64,000 nt of DNA, from contig JAUJYZ010000078.1 of assembly GCA_033675265.1 (NCBI GenBank), forward strand, positions 124,001-188,000. Direction: 5' to 3'. Source of the stretch: Actinostola sp. cb2023. Lineage: Eukaryota; Cnidaria; Anthozoa; Actiniaria; Actinostolidae. Made by a program: the position numbers and the translations under genes. Below the pieces are notes generated by a model. That model saw nothing but the letters and a program-made list of their open reading frames with translations, ran no database searches and had not been told where the DNA came from. Positions 11,356 to 23,411 of the stretch are shown here, piece by piece. Each line of letters begins with the position of its first letter. The stretch's first letter is position 1.

Positions 11356-13769
11356 TTCGCTAAACATAGAAATGTTTTGCTTTGCTATTCCTCTGTCAGC
11401 GCTATTAAAACAAGTACCGAGTCTGACGAAGTTCAATTGCTGTGGATTTTAGTATAAAGCCATAGTATTGAAATTCCTACTTATGTATCAATATAGAGAC
11501 CGCGTTTACCTTCAAGGGCGTAAGAGCTGTCCAATATGCCTCTGTTACTGTCGCCTAATCGCCAGCAATGGGCTTCAGTTGACTATTATTCTGAGGGTTA
11601 AAGCTTTAGGAACCGACTGGCTAGTGTAACATAAGATTAACGACAAGATCAGTTTCTGTCATCTAAATACTCGGAAATCGTTGAGAGAAGCACTTGAACA
11701 TTTGGTATTTATGACTATTCGTCCTTTGACGGCACATCAGCCGCCCAAAGTACTAACAGAATTTAAACATGCAGCTACTCTTTGCAACGCGGTAGTTGTA
11801 ATTACACGCCATGTAGTCACGTCACCTCGAGTCAGTATCAGTGTTTCAAACTGTTTGCTATATTGAGGGCTTCTAATTTCTCCATTGAGATTTTTATCAA
11901 TCAGATCCCGAAAAGGAATGCACGGAATTTTGAACAGTTTTAAAGGACCGAGCTTTTTAAAAGTTTCTGGGTTTTGCTGTCAAATTATGTGTATTAAATC
12001 AGGAATGTTGCATGTATATTTTGACTGAATCGTGACAACAATTGCTCATGAACTGATGCTGGATTTTAAAATGCGCTACGAAAATTGCATCTATGTAACG
12101 AATTTTAGTGGCGGCGGGGGAAAGGTTCCGAACACAGACTGTACACGCTTAGTTGTACAAGAAATCCTTTCAAGAAGGTATTTTAAAAGCTATCAAGCAG
12201 TTAAGCCATTATAGTCATTTGTAGAGAACGAACCGGCTTCTTTGCGGCTCCGAGTGAGTTTTGATGGATATTTGAGAGGTGTACGGTAGTGCTCAGTCGA
12301 CTCATCGTGCAATTCGTTGATTCTGGTGGAAGGCATATGTTGTAAATAGATTATTTATTACATTTATATTTTTCAAAGCTTTTTTTTACGCTCAAAGAAT
12401 TCAGATATAACTAGAAGGCATGAGAGAAATGAAGTTACTGGATCCTGAAACATGCTGTAGATTAAATACTTCTATTTTTTCCTCTTCATACATTTGCTAG
12501 GTACTTGTAAATGAACTCTAAATAGTGAGTTACTGCTTTATAGATGGAAGTCATTGCAGCAATGACTTCACTAAACACTGTCACGGTTTGTGTGTATGTT
12601 TGTATCGTTTGAAAATGACCACTACTTCTATAATTTTTCTGAATTCGAAAGCTAGACTGAACCACTGAAGCTAACATATCAGATAATTACAAGATTACGT
12701 ACTTATCAACTCAATTAGTTACAAGTAAACTCAGTCAATATAGGCCGAACCAACTATATATCTGCACCATTTTCTGTCTACAAAATTGACCCTTCACGAA
12801 TATATTCACTGTACAAAGTAAGAAAGCTAGAAAAAATATTGACGATCTAGAAGACTTATTTTCAGATAGTAATAAACTTGGCAAGAGATACTGCTCTTTG
12901 AATCGTTTGTATTGACTATCGTTTCAACTATTCAATCTTACCTTATCTGCTCATCAGAAGACGAACTCAATCTTGAAGACCAAATTCCAATTTTTCTTCA
13001 ACGTCCGCAATTTGTCCTTGATCATGAGCAATGTGGGTTTAGTTCTTCCTAAGGCATGCTGTTTATCGCCACTAGTATTTGTAGAGAATGTTCCAGTGTT
13101 CGCGCCGGCCAAGTCTGTTTTGTTTAATCTCGTGTGAGTGGGTGTACGTTGTTGGTGTTTTGTGCTATGGTGGTGGGAGGCAGCCCTCTCGAAACCTTCA
13201 CCTGGTCACTCGATTCGCTTGGAAATTTGTTTATGTGAGCTGTAGATAAGTTAAACATCTGTTGGCTTAGATATCCCTTTTAAAGATAGGCGACACGAGA
13301 ATGATCCTAAATAAAACACTGTACCATAAATACCCCTTATAAATAGAATGACCAAACATTACCAACAGGGAGGGGGTATAGTGCATCTGTTCCAAGGTGC
13401 TACTAAAATACATGGGGGGTGTAGTAAGTTTGATGTTGACATCGTCTATTGCATTGTGACAGCACAGTCAAATGATAAACTGTTTTGATGATTGAATAAT
13501 AAATTAAAAAGCTTTCCTGTAGGGGTGTGGTGGTGGTAACTTTTGCATCTCCTTTAAAAAAAGTTTCAACATTTTAAATAAGTTCAGACCGTTCGATAAG
13601 TGATGTCGGCCTAATGGTTCGTCTATTTAATATAAGGACTTTCTATATACAGATTGCATCTAATGGATACCAAGAATAACCAAATAGACTTTGGAGGGGT
13701 GGGGTAGGGATTCCATGCCAATAGCCCGGCACACTAGGTTGAGAGGCCCATCACGTGACATTGACCGTT
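11356..13769. other. No gene recognised
   Basis: Unique-looking AT-rich sequence with only short frames. On the minus strand a lysine-rich frame at about 12970-13060 is preceded by an AG, but no consistent exon chain could be built. Confidence 0.3.
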
Positions 13770-13788
13770 GGGGGGGGGGGGGGGGGGG
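13770..13788. repeat. Poly(G) tract
   Basis: About 19 consecutive G. Like the runs near 22457, 23376, 24916 and 46281, it probably marks a decayed foldback element with G-rich ends. Confidence 0.85.
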
Positions 13789-14448
13789 TATTCTGGAGTT
13801 TGCTGAACTTTCGATTTATGCAAAAACTATTTTGTTTGTTCACTCTTTAAAAAGACGAACAAAAGCGTGGAACAATGGTGTTTCCTGGGTTTCAAAGCCA
13901 TTTCCTTTGACTGATTTAGCCATGCTGCGGCAGACCAATAAAACTGAATACCGTTTATTCACGCACTCAGGCTTTCGCCTTTACCAAGGTTCAAATCAGA
14001 AAACTAAGGTTACCCGCTCAACAAACAATAATTTTCTAATTTCTACTAAGGTTCGGTAACTCGTTTACTTTAGTCAACCACCAAGTGTAAACACGGCAGT
14101 TAGAAGCCTCAAAGTTCTCGCTTTGGACTGAACTGAAGATACGGTTTGTTTAGGCAACGACAAGCCATTGACTTGTTTTACTGTAGCATGCATGAGTTGA
14201 GTGTACAAAATCAGAGTTAAAAGGTCTGTAACTAATCCATAAATAAATTGACTTAATTAAAGGAATCTGTCCAGGAGTACAACACAACCGTTTGTTTAAC
14301 CAATCTTTGTAATCACATTCATGTACATGTTCATGTATATAGTGATACAATGCAAATATTAATTAGCAACATTATTGTCTTATCCCTGGGTAACCTCCGA
14401 ACCTCTTCCTCCGAACCTCTTATTCATATATAATATACCTCGTGATTA

Positions 14449-14452
14449 CTAC

Positions 14453-14494
<42 letters not shown>

Positions 14495-14540
14495 TATTAT
14501 TATTATTATTATTATATCATCATCATCATCATCATCATCA

Positions 14541-14585
<45 letters not shown>

Positions 14586-14605
14586 CATCATCATCATCAT
14601 CATCA

Positions 14606-14663
<58 letters not shown>

Positions 14664-14677
14664 CATCATCATCATCA

Positions 14678-14723
<46 letters not shown>

Positions 14724-14740
14724 CATCATCATCATCATCA

Positions 14741-14797
<57 letters not shown>

Positions 14798-14802
14798 CAT
14801 CA

Positions 14803-14882
<80 letters not shown>

Positions 14883-14890
14883 TATATATA
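14449..14890. repeat. (ATT)n array with phased (ATC)n blocks
   Basis: About 440 bp of uninterrupted trinucleotide repeat alternates long ATT runs with blocks of 6-8 ATC triplets. At least five ATC blocks are seen, all keeping the triplet phase except near 14493, 14515 and 14795. Frames through it are artefacts. It abuts the hammerhead-like motif at 14912-14955, a common arrangement where Penelope-like elements insert at microsatellites. Confidence 0.95.
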
Positions 14891-14911
14891 TTTTACCATT
14901 TTATATTTTTA

Positions 14912-14955
14912 CTTTTTTACTGAAGAAGGCCGAAGGGCCGAAACGTTTAAATTAA
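14912..14955 (+). ncRNA. Hammerhead-ribozyme-like motif, degenerate core
   Basis: The order matches a type I hammerhead: CTGAAGA (14920-14926), a GGCC/GGCC stem II with a small loop, GAAAC (940-944), then GTT and TAAATTAAA. Flanks can form about 4 bp of stem I. The core has CUGAAGA rather than CUGAUGA, so cleavage is probably lost. Penelope-like retroelements are known to carry hammerheads with this minimal stem III. Confidence 0.5.
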
Positions 14956-15359
14956 ACTTGTTGGACAATCAGAAGTTGCCTGCCTCTTCTACTGAATCCT
15001 TATGCTACTTATATATATTTTTATATATATATAAAATATATATAAAACGTTATATATATAAGTATTATTAAGTATTATAGCTCCTTAACTTTGGTTTTGT
15101 TGAGCACTCTTCTTCAGATTGTACCATTGCTGTTTGCATTAATGCTGGCCCACTACTCTGTAGTTTGAGCACTTTGGCATGGTACAGTGAACCTTTTAAA
15201 CTGCCTTGTTGCAAGCTTGCTTGCTTCATAGCTAGGGTTCAGTCTGAAACCTCTGTTCTGCACTGATGAGCTCACAAAGAGCGAAACTGTACTGTCTGCA
15301 GATTGAGTATAAAATATATATTTTTTTTTATATATTATGATGATGATGATAATGCGCAT

Positions 15360-15850
15360 GATTTGATTTTAATCGGACATCGTCACAATTGAATCAGTTC
15401 TGTTTCAACCACGTGAATTTATTTTAAATACATAGCTAGTTATCTGACCATCTTTAGGGCTGGTGAAAATGATTACAGTACATCATGAGCAAGTTATTGA
15501 TATTTAAAGAAAATGGTAATTACTAAGACGGCTAAACAATAAGATCGCGCATGAGCTAGCACGAGACGAATAACAATTCAATGCAATGTGCAACATTAAA
15601 TAAAACAGTACATGGATCAATGAATGAATGAACGAAGGAAAAAATAAATGAACGGGTGAAAGGTTGATAGAATAATGAAGATGATTACAATAAACTAATG
15701 CCAAGGAAGAAAATTAAGCCTGTGTCTAGTAAAGTCATATAATTATCAGGGATTATTCGTCCACTGTCTCTATTACGTACTGATCTCCATCGCTTCCAAC
15801 CACTTCCTATGCATCCAGCGATGTTCTTGTGCGATGATCTTAGTTGCATT
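15360..15850. other. No gene recognised; probable 3' flank of a retroelement
   Basis: AT-rich sequence containing short (AATG)-type repetition near 15620-15660 (GAATGAATGAACG). It lies directly 3' of the Penelope-like fragment on the minus strand. Confidence 0.3.
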
Positions 15851-16252
15851 CTATAAAATGTCATGCCATGTAGAGTTGGTGTGTTCTGCTAATGCAGACC
15901 GCTCGGGTTTGTCAAGGCGTACACTTGTCATGTGTTCTTTCTTTCTTGTTCTTAGAGATCTTTCTGTCTCTCCAATATAAACAGCGCTACAATCATGGCA
16001 AGGGATCTCATATACGACTCCTTTCTTGCTCTCAGTTGGGATTGGGTCTTTTGGCATTGACGTAGTATAACTGCATGCAGTAAATGTACTCACAGGTTTG
16101 ACTGCGGCCTTGATCTTGTGATTGCGTAGTACTCTCTGGATCTTTTCAGTGGCGCCTTTTACGTATGGAAGCAGCGCACGGCAAATTGGTGTCTTTGTTT
16201 GTTGATGTTTTCTTGGTGCAACTCTTATGTTTATTCTCATTCTTATTCTCAT
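15851..16252 (-). mobile_element. Penelope-like element, GIY-YIG endonuclease fragment
   Basis: A 133-codon minus-strand frame ends in the GIY-YIG nuclease module. It has the linker LLPYVKGATEKIQRVLR, then VVYEIPCHDCSAVYIGETER (GIY-YIG with the CxxC pair typical of Penelope-like elements), then RTRKKEH and an HxxxxxH-type tail. This is the C-terminal endonuclease that follows reverse transcriptase in these retroelements. The reverse transcriptase is absent: just upstream the sequence runs into a (CTT)n tract. It is a 5'-truncated, probably dead copy. Confidence 0.75.
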
Positions 16253-16254
16253 TC

Positions 16255-16303
16255 CTCTTCTCTCTTCTTCTTCTTCTTCTTCTTCTTCTTCTTCTTCTTC
16301 AAT
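16255..16303. repeat. (CTT)n microsatellite
   Basis: An almost pure TTC run directly 5' (minus-strand sense) of the Penelope-like fragment. The unit at 16160-16250 is partly duplicated at 16318-16430 (phrase TTCTTGGTGCAACTCTTATG), so the microsatellite lies between two diverged copies of the same sequence. Confidence 0.85.
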
Positions 16304-16459
16304 TCCTCTGCTGGATATTTTCGGTGGCGCCTTTTACATATGGAAGCACAGCAAATTCTTTTGACTCATCACTGGCGTTGGTGTCCTTGTCTGTTTATGT
16401 TTTCTTGGTGCAACTCTTATGTTGCATTGTCGGATGAATCAGTACTAGGGTAGCCTTTA

Positions 16460-16850
16460 CGTCTTCTTCGATTTTTTTTTTTCTTCTTCTTCTTCTCATT
16501 CTTATTCCCATTCTTCTTCTGATTCTTCTGATTCTGATTCTTCTTCTTCTGATTATTTTTCTTCTTCTTCTTCTTCTTCTCGTTCTTCTTCTCATTCTTC
16601 TGAATGGATTCTTATTCTGATTCTTATTATTCTGATTCTGATTCTTTTTCTTCTTTTTCTTCTTCTTCTCATTCTTCTTCTGATTCTTCTGATTCTTTTT
16701 CTGATTCTTATTATTCTGATTCTGATTCTTATTATTCTGATTCTGATTCTTTTTCTTCTTCTTCTCATTCTTCTTCTGATTCTTCTGATTCTTTTTCTGA
16801 TTCTTATTATTCTGATTCTGATCCTTTTTCTTCTTCTTCTCATTCTCAGT
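16460..16850. repeat. Degenerate TTC/GATTC-rich tandem repeat, copy 1
   Basis: Built from hierarchical units of TTCTTCT and TTATTATTCTGATTCTGA, with super-repeats of about 60-70 bp. A shorter homologous block lies at 18337-18490. The pyrimidine strand bias leaves frames open on both strands (Ser/Asp-rich on one, Lys/Asn/Arg-rich on the other); these are not proteins. Confidence 0.9.
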
Positions 16851-17044
16851 GTACACGTACTATTACAATTAGCAACAAAAGGCCTACTCTGGGGTCCAAT
16901 GTCGCCTAATAACAAACATGACATAGCGAACTAGAATCCTGACCTTTCGATAGCTTCAAGATCTACAGCTGCTTTCAAAACTAAGATTCAAATCTACTTG
17001 ATTCCTGTGTGTCGTTTGTTTTCCCTTATCTGCTTCAGGAGTAA

Positions 17045-17415
17045 TCTTGAAACTCGATACGATCAAATACTTCGCATTCTTTCTTCATTCTTCGCATTTT
17101 TTCTTCATTCCATGACCATGAAAAAAAAAAAATAATAATAATAATAATAAAAAGAAAGCCCATTTTATTACTCGGGCTTCCTTCGGAAGGGCCCGAGTAA
17201 TAAATGAATGAACGAAATGAATATAAACTAGACGCTCCGTCTAGCGTGAAGTCGGGCTTCTAACTGAAATGTAGCCTATTTACTCGGGCCCTTCCGAAGG
17301 AAGCCCGAGTTAGAAAATACACTTTCTTTTTTTCTTTTTTATTATTTTTTTCAGGTGATGGAATGAAGAAAAAATGCGAAGAATGCGATGTATTTGATCC
17401 TATCGAGTTTCAAGA
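17045..17415. mobile_element. Long foldback element
   Basis: About 370 bp with inverted ends TCTTGAAACTCGATACGATC and its inverse GATCCTATCGAGTTTCAAGA. Inner inverted blocks include ACTCGGGCTTCCTTCGGAAG. No coding capacity. It is a MITE of unknown superfamily. Confidence 0.75.
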
Positions 17416-18336
17416 TTTCTCATCATAGATCTTCAAGCTATTAAGTTCAGGACATATCAAACTTATGTTATACAAAAGGTCATTGTTTCACATATGCAGA
17501 TGAGGCGAGTCTTGTTTAGGCGAAAAACAGCATGATTTTGATACATTTTTGCTTTTTACTGCCATGTAAAAATACAAATCAAAAACCTACCAACGGAATA
17601 TAAAAGACGAATATGTAAGGAATGAATAAGCTGGCAATTCAAGCACAAATAAAGAGGTTTGAAGGTGGCATTTTCCGTTTCTTCAAAGTCAATCGAACTG
17701 AAATCTCTGAAGAGATATAGGAGAGCGTGACATACGCTGCACACAAAATCCCTCTGAATTCTTTGGGAATTGTGTCAATCAAAAACCTACCGACGGATTC
17801 TAATGCTCTGTAATTGTACGCGCATTTTGATATAAAATACATGTATATTAAACTTAATTAAGCGGTGGCAAAATGAAATCTAAAACTCTTTGTTTGGTAA
17901 TTGTGAACATCATATATTGGTGCTCTGTATCTCGGTCTGTATGTAGAAGCTACATAGGCCGGCGAATTCGCAAATAAATTATGGCTCGGAAAGGACGTTT
18001 TTTGAAGGCAATTTCCAATATTTACACGCACGAGATCAATAAGTTAGTTCGAATTTGTGATATATTTTCCCGTTGAGGAAACATATGCAGCTTTTCCATC
18101 CTCTCTTATATTTTAGTTACCTGATTTACACATTGTCAAAGGAAAAATATGAATTCAGAAATGATAAACCAGTCACGTACGAACTCTGCTTTATTTAGCG
18201 GTCATAGTGAACAAATTGCTGGATCAATCGGGCCTCACGTGCATTAGTAAACAAAGCATTTTAAAACAAAAAACGTTGTCCGCGTGATACTGGATCCCAA
18301 CAGGAGCAAATGTTCAATGATGCAGGACATAAGTTT

Positions 18337-18490
18337 GATATGTCTTCTCGTTCTTTTTCTCATTCTTATTATTCTGATTCTGATTCTTATTATTCTGATT
18401 CGTTTTCTTCTTCTCATTCTTCTTCTCATTCTTCTGATTCTTTTTCTGATTCTTATTATTCTGATTCTGATTCTTCTTATTATTATAAGT
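18337..18490. repeat. Degenerate TTC/GATTC-rich tandem repeat, copy 2
   Basis: Same units as 16460-16850, 1.5 kb away. Confidence 0.9.
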
Positions 18491-18499
18491 TTTCAATAG

Positions 18500-19560
18500 C
18501 ATTCGCTCTGCTTAATAGAACATGGCGGTCAGTGTTTACCAACCAGTTGAAGACAGATAAGTAGTTTCATTGACTTTTATCAGCTGATTGAAACCCAGCA
18601 ATAAAGACTCATTATCGTAAGCTGACTGACGTTTCCTGTTAATATTGAGGTTAATTCATAAAACTAGGTTATTAATGAGGCAACCGTTTTGTAGTCTTTT
18701 TCAGTAATTTATAGAAAACTCGAGGCTCAGTTTGGAGGCTTTTTAGTTGTTACGCCTGTAGGGGGAGAGGTGGGGGAGGTAGCAACATTATACAACCCCC
18801 TCCCAATAGGCCTGCCGTAAATTTCATAACCCCTACAACGCTCACAAAAAAAACTCACCACATCACCCCGCCCCCCTCCCCCCCCCCCTCCTTCCCCCCC
18901 CCCTCCCCCTCCATCCATTTAATTTAACGTCCGTAACCCCTTCAGTTGAAACTATCCCAGAAGGCGGATGGTGCCTCCTTTTACCCCCTCCCTCCATCAG
19001 TGCTCCGTCTTGCGGTAATTTAAAGCTACACTGAGCTACACGGATTATAGGGAAGTCGAAACGGGATGTAGAATTGCGAACCAGACATCTCTCGCTTAGA
19101 AGGCCACGCACTGACCAAAGTAGCTGCGCCTGCGCTGCTAATGATATCGACTTTGATGGACGAAACATTCGAACAATCGCGCGGTCCTGATTGGATGGAC
19201 GGCTTCTATTCACGTTAGATCAGCCATACGATCGATCTTTAGGTTCTTCGGGAATTAAAAACAGACTATAGAAAGGGCGGAAGTGATCACAATATGGCAA
19301 GAAACAACAGAATATAGCAAGGGAGCTAGTACGGAAGACTGATGTTTGTTGTCGAGTTTGATTGCAGTTTGTTGTCGACTATCAGTTTGCCGTCATATTG
19401 TTATGGCAATTCTCCGCTGAATGATGAGAAACGCGGGCGCCAGCGACCCGCGTAGGCCGGGGCGAGAACCGTTCCGGTCGAGTCTCGAAGGTACGAGGGT
19501 CTCCCCGCACATCGGAAGACTATCGGTCTCTCCTCGCCTCTTCGGGTATCGCTGAGAGGA
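18500..19560. other. No gene recognised; C-rich patch
   Basis: At 18760-18925 and 18960-19000 the sequence is rich in CCCC/CCTCC runs. Beyond that no feature is supported. Confidence 0.35.
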
Positions 19561-19567
19561 AAATTTC

Positions 19568-19657
19568 AAAATGGCGGCTAATCGAAACATATGATATCGT
19601 AGATATACCCAATGGCGGCTAATCGAGATATATGATATCGTAGATATACCCAATGGC
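19568..19657. repeat. Tandem duplication of about 46 bp
   Basis: The phrase AATGGCGGCTAATCGA plus its downstream GATATCGTAGATATACCC occurs twice in a row. Confidence 0.8.
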
Positions 19658-19665
19658 ACTACTTG

Positions 19666-19946
19666 TATAGCTAATTGAATAATCGTTGTCGAGTTGAAAA
19701 TCATAAATCATAGAAGCTGAGACCGCAAGGATGGATGGGAAATCAGTTCATGAGCCACATTACATGCAGATATATTCAATGTTCTCGTAGTTTTGAAGGT
19801 ATATGAGCTATTTAACTAAGATCCTACAAGTCTGGATAAAAAGGTCGATGATTTGACGGTGTTATTTGATAGTTTTAATTTCCCAGAATTCCTTTTGGTC
19901 ATAGCTTTCATGATTTTCGATCCGACAACGATTATGCAATTATATA
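19666..19946. mobile_element. Foldback MITE family C, copy 1
   Basis: Inverted ends TATAGCTAATTGAATAATCG and CGATTATGCAATTATATA, extending inward to AAAATCAT...ATGATTTT. Interior phrase AAGCTGAGACCGCAAGGATG. Three further copies lie at 29381-29665, 33917-34229 and 52720-53006, all in the same orientation, though such palindromes make orientation hard to judge. Confidence 0.8.
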
Positions 19947-20043
19947 CACTGGTAAAATGCGCGCGCTCTTCAAACCTTGGAAATTCATAGGGAATTAGTT
20001 GGACATGTTCAATTTCTAAGGATTTGGAATATTTTAAAAACAC

Positions 20044-20227
20044 ACTCCAGTTTCGAGTTGTTTAGACTCCGCTGTACTCCTCGACAGAAGTCCAATGTCA
20101 ACATTTTTTCGCGTCAGTTCTCGTTGGTATTTGTGAATACTTTACCCTGAATTATTGCTAAGGCTGAGTCTGATGCGTCGTTTATCAAGGAGTACAGCGG
20201 TATCTACCAACTCGAAACTGGAGTATT
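20044..20227. mobile_element. Foldback MITE family D, copy 1
   Basis: Ends ACTCCAGTTTCGAGTTGTTT and inverted CAACTCGAAACTGGAGTATT. A second copy at 31448-32118 is interrupted by another element. Confidence 0.75.
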
Positions 20228-21180
20228 ACCAAAGTTTGCAAATTATTTGGAATTAAGTTGGGTTTCTCGCACGCGACTCTTAAAATGAGCACGGAACTAG
20301 TTTACGCACCGCGTGTGAATGGTAGGCCAAAGAGGAGCATTTAGTTTTCTAAAATACACGTAGCGTGCAGACAGGGCCTTAATCATGGCACGTCAATTTC
20401 CTTGTAGTCAACTAAGAGACGCGCGCGCGCGCGTACCGTTAAATACATCTCTTGATGTGATATAAAAACTTCGACTGGCGACATGTCTTACCTTACTAAA
20501 GTCAGAATCACAGGCCAAAGGAGTCACACATGTGCACACTCTAGTAGCTAGTTTTCCGTGTTTCAAAGAGCACAGCAATCTCTTCTATTCAGCCTCCAGG
20601 TTGATTTTAATCTTTAATAAGACGGGACGGTTTCCTGATTAAAGTCAAGTAGATTAACAATAACCTGGCGACACAAAAGTGCGTCTTTAGTCTTACTAAA
20701 TTACTTTGAAGCCTTCACATCGATTCAGGAAGTAAGCACTCGTTGGCAGTGACGTCAAACCAATTCTGATCCGCTGATGAGTCATTGCATTAACAATATG
20801 GTTATTAAACGAACTGTTATTTTTTTTATTAAAAGAACAACCAGAAAGATTTCGCGCAAATGTGAATATAATTATAAGCAGACGATCCGGGCATAGTCCT
20901 TATTCAGTGTGGCAAAACCGTTATATTATGAGTAAACACGTAAAGCATCAGAAATCATTGAATCAGCATGTGTCGAGCATCGTGTCACGCATCGTGTCAC
21001 GCAACTTATTGCCTCATATTTGATTATACCGCCTCCCTGATTATACATATACTCTTCTAAAACAGACAGACAAATAAGAGTTGTAGTCATTTTAATGAAA
21101 CCAGGGCCGTTCCTAAATGGCTGTAACTGGTTAATGCGGGTTTTCCCCTCGTTAAATAAAGTTTATCAGGGAATTGTATT
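20228..21180. other. No gene recognised
   Basis: Contains a (GC)n run at about 20421-20434 but no supported gene. Confidence 0.3.
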
Positions 21181-21184
21181 GTAT

Positions 21185-21560
21185 AGTACCCGGGGGAGGG
21201 GGGGGAGCACTCCCGGAAATCTAGGATAGAGGTGTGCTCCCGGGATGTCGAAACCCTGACCCTATTTAAGGATGAAGAATTGGAAAATTCATACCCTTTC
21301 CAAGGATTTGTCACTGAAATATATATAGACCCAATTTAAGGAAAAAGTTAATAGTATTCCTTTGGAAATCGCTAATATCAGAAGTGCATACGCTGGCTCT
21401 TACGCTAATCGGATTTTTTAGTCAATATAAAAAACGTGTACCAAATTAAAGATTGAATATTTTATTTTATGGTGAAAAAGCAAAATATGGTACCCCATTT
21501 AAGGATCTGGACGGTTCAAAAACCATACCCTATTTGGGGGCACATACCTATATAGCATGA
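21185..21560. mobile_element. G-rich-ended element with reiterated ACCCTATTTAAGG phrase, copy 1
   Basis: Starts GTACCCGGGGGAGGG and ends TTTGGGGGCACATACC. Inside, near-copies of CATACCCTATTTAAGGA recur at irregular intervals of 30-60 bp. A cousin with the phrase ACCCTATCTAAGAC lies at 23343-23770. Typical of non-autonomous elements seen across invertebrate genomes; the class is not assigned. Confidence 0.5.
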
Positions 21561-22089
21561 AAACAGTATGAAAACAGCATGACGGCCTTTTTTATTTCTT
21601 CGCGTGCATTCCTAAAGGATTTCATGGTGGGCAAGCATAATGGCGTTTCGCTGGGAACACGTACCTTGCATGCTAGGTATACGAAAAACGTAATTTATTC
21701 ACCAATTTCAAAATACGTTGATTTAACGGTCGATCTGAATTGGATAATCTGAAAGTTTTATCAACGTTGACCTCCGCCATATCTCGTTCAAACACCAAGC
21801 ATGATTCCAAGCTTGATAAATTTCGCATGTTACTATAACGAAAGACCCTCAGTTTACCATAATCGTCTTGATCTCCGATCATCCATTTCAGATCGCCCGT
21901 TGTCAACGTTTTTCTAAATAGGTCTACACCCCTAAAATAGACGACAATCATCCCGTCACTTTCACATCCATGGGACCCTTCATGTGACAAATGCATCTGC
22001 TGAAAAACTAGGGTGTTAGTTTTACCTATGGCAAAGGAAAATTATATATTAAAGTCTAAAATTTGACTCCGATACCAAAGTGGCGGGGA

Positions 22090-22440
22090 TGCTCGTCGTG
22101 ATCCCTTTTAGTGTTTTTTTTCGTGTTTTGGTCCCACTTAGGGTGTCAGAAATAAAAATGACCACCAATAGAGTTTTCCGGTCCCTTTTAGGGTATTCAA
22201 TCAACAGCGATATTTTAAAATGTTCTTTAAAAATAGCTTAAAGATTTATATGACAACGTTTTCTTAAACTTGTAAGAGTGGGTGGAAGGCGTTTGATGCT
22301 AGTGTCTTTTATACTATTAAAATGACTTTTTAAATTGGTCCCTTTTAGGGGTAAAAATATTCGCTGCCACGCCCACCAAGACAAGACTCCGGTCCCTTTT
22401 AGGGGTCATTTTAAAAATTTCTGACGAGCATCCCTACCCC
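22090..22440. repeat. Element with reiterated GGTCCCTTTTAGGG phrase
   Basis: GGTCCC(A/T)(T/C)TTAGGG occurs near 22130, 22180, 22340 and 22390, with an inverted-end pair GATGCTCGTC/GACGAGCATC at 22088-22098 and 22423-22433. Same architecture as 21185-21560 but a different phrase. Confidence 0.5.
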
Positions 22441-22456
22441 CTTTTATAAGGGAGAC

Positions 22457-22478
22457 CCCCCCCCCCCCCCCCCCCCCC
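22457..22478. repeat. Poly(C) tract
   Basis: 22 C in a row, joined directly to the family B MITE that has lost its left end. Confidence 0.9.
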
Positions 22479-22665
22479 GGGAGTTACGGTACGGTTCGTG
22501 CGGTGACCGTATCGCGCCATCATCATGCAGTATCCAAGCATTCTGATTGGTTGAGCGATGATTTTGCGTGCAGTGCATGATTGGTTGAATACAATGTGTT
22601 CGATTCCGTACCGTGACCGCGTAACTCCGTGCCGTAGGTTTCCCACTCATATGAAAACGACTCTA
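22479..22665. mobile_element. Foldback MITE family B, copy 2 (left end lost)
   Basis: Interior ACGGTACGGTTCGTGCGGTG and right end CCCACTCATATGAAAACGAC match the family. The left terminal repeat is replaced by the poly(C) tract. Confidence 0.7.
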
Positions 22666-23342
22666 TGTGAATACATTACAGGTGGTCACCGTTTTGAGAG
22701 TCGCACTTTAAGCAAAAGCCCTTGGACTGCAAATGTATTTTTCAATAAGCGATTTATCTATGTAAAAATAACTTCACAATTCTGTTTCAAATCAAATCCA
22801 CATATTTACGTAAGCCTGGTTTTAATGCCTAGCGAAGCATGCAGTAGCGAATCGAAATAAAAACACAACAGCTAGGCTTCATTTCACGGACCAGACGCAA
22901 GCATAATTACAAATATTAACAATTTTCTATTTCTATTTTGCCTGTTTTTCTTGGAGTGCATGTGACGTCATAGTCGCCATATTGGTTCCCGATTTCAAAA
23001 CATTATTCATAAGGTTCTCTTGTTGGTCATCCAGCATGGCCATTCTGTTTTTGTTATCGATATCTCAAGGGATTTTACTATCATGCATGTGGTTGCACCT
23101 CATGATAACACGCTTGAGCTTGTGCAACTTGTGTTTGTGTCGCTTGTGAAACGCCGGCAGGCTTACAATTGGAATATGTTATTGAAAGTTTTCACTGACG
23201 TGATTTCAGACATGCACTGGTCCCAGATCAGAGGCGCAGCCTGGACATGGCACGAACGCCGTTTCGCTGCTCTAAAAATACGGTAGTATAGAGAGAGCTA
23301 GGTCTGTGTCTCTGGGACCAGGGTAACTTTCTGGATGTATGT

Positions 23343-23361
23343 CGTACGGTCCCGGGTGTGT

Positions 23362-23411
<50 letters not shown>

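Noticed and set aside
14375..15071. Long frames of poly-Leu, poly-Tyr, poly-Ser and poly-Ile
   Set aside because: Pure translations of the (ATT)n/(ATC)n microsatellite.
16395..16924. Lys/Asn-rich and Ser/Asp-rich frames resembling low-complexity proteins
   Set aside because: Degenerate TTC/GATTC repeat with strand bias; open on both strands and without exon signals.
21673..21996. 107-codon minus-strand frame with mixed composition
   Set aside because: No recognisable motif, no plausible splice sites at its ends, and no partner exon. It lies between transposon relics.
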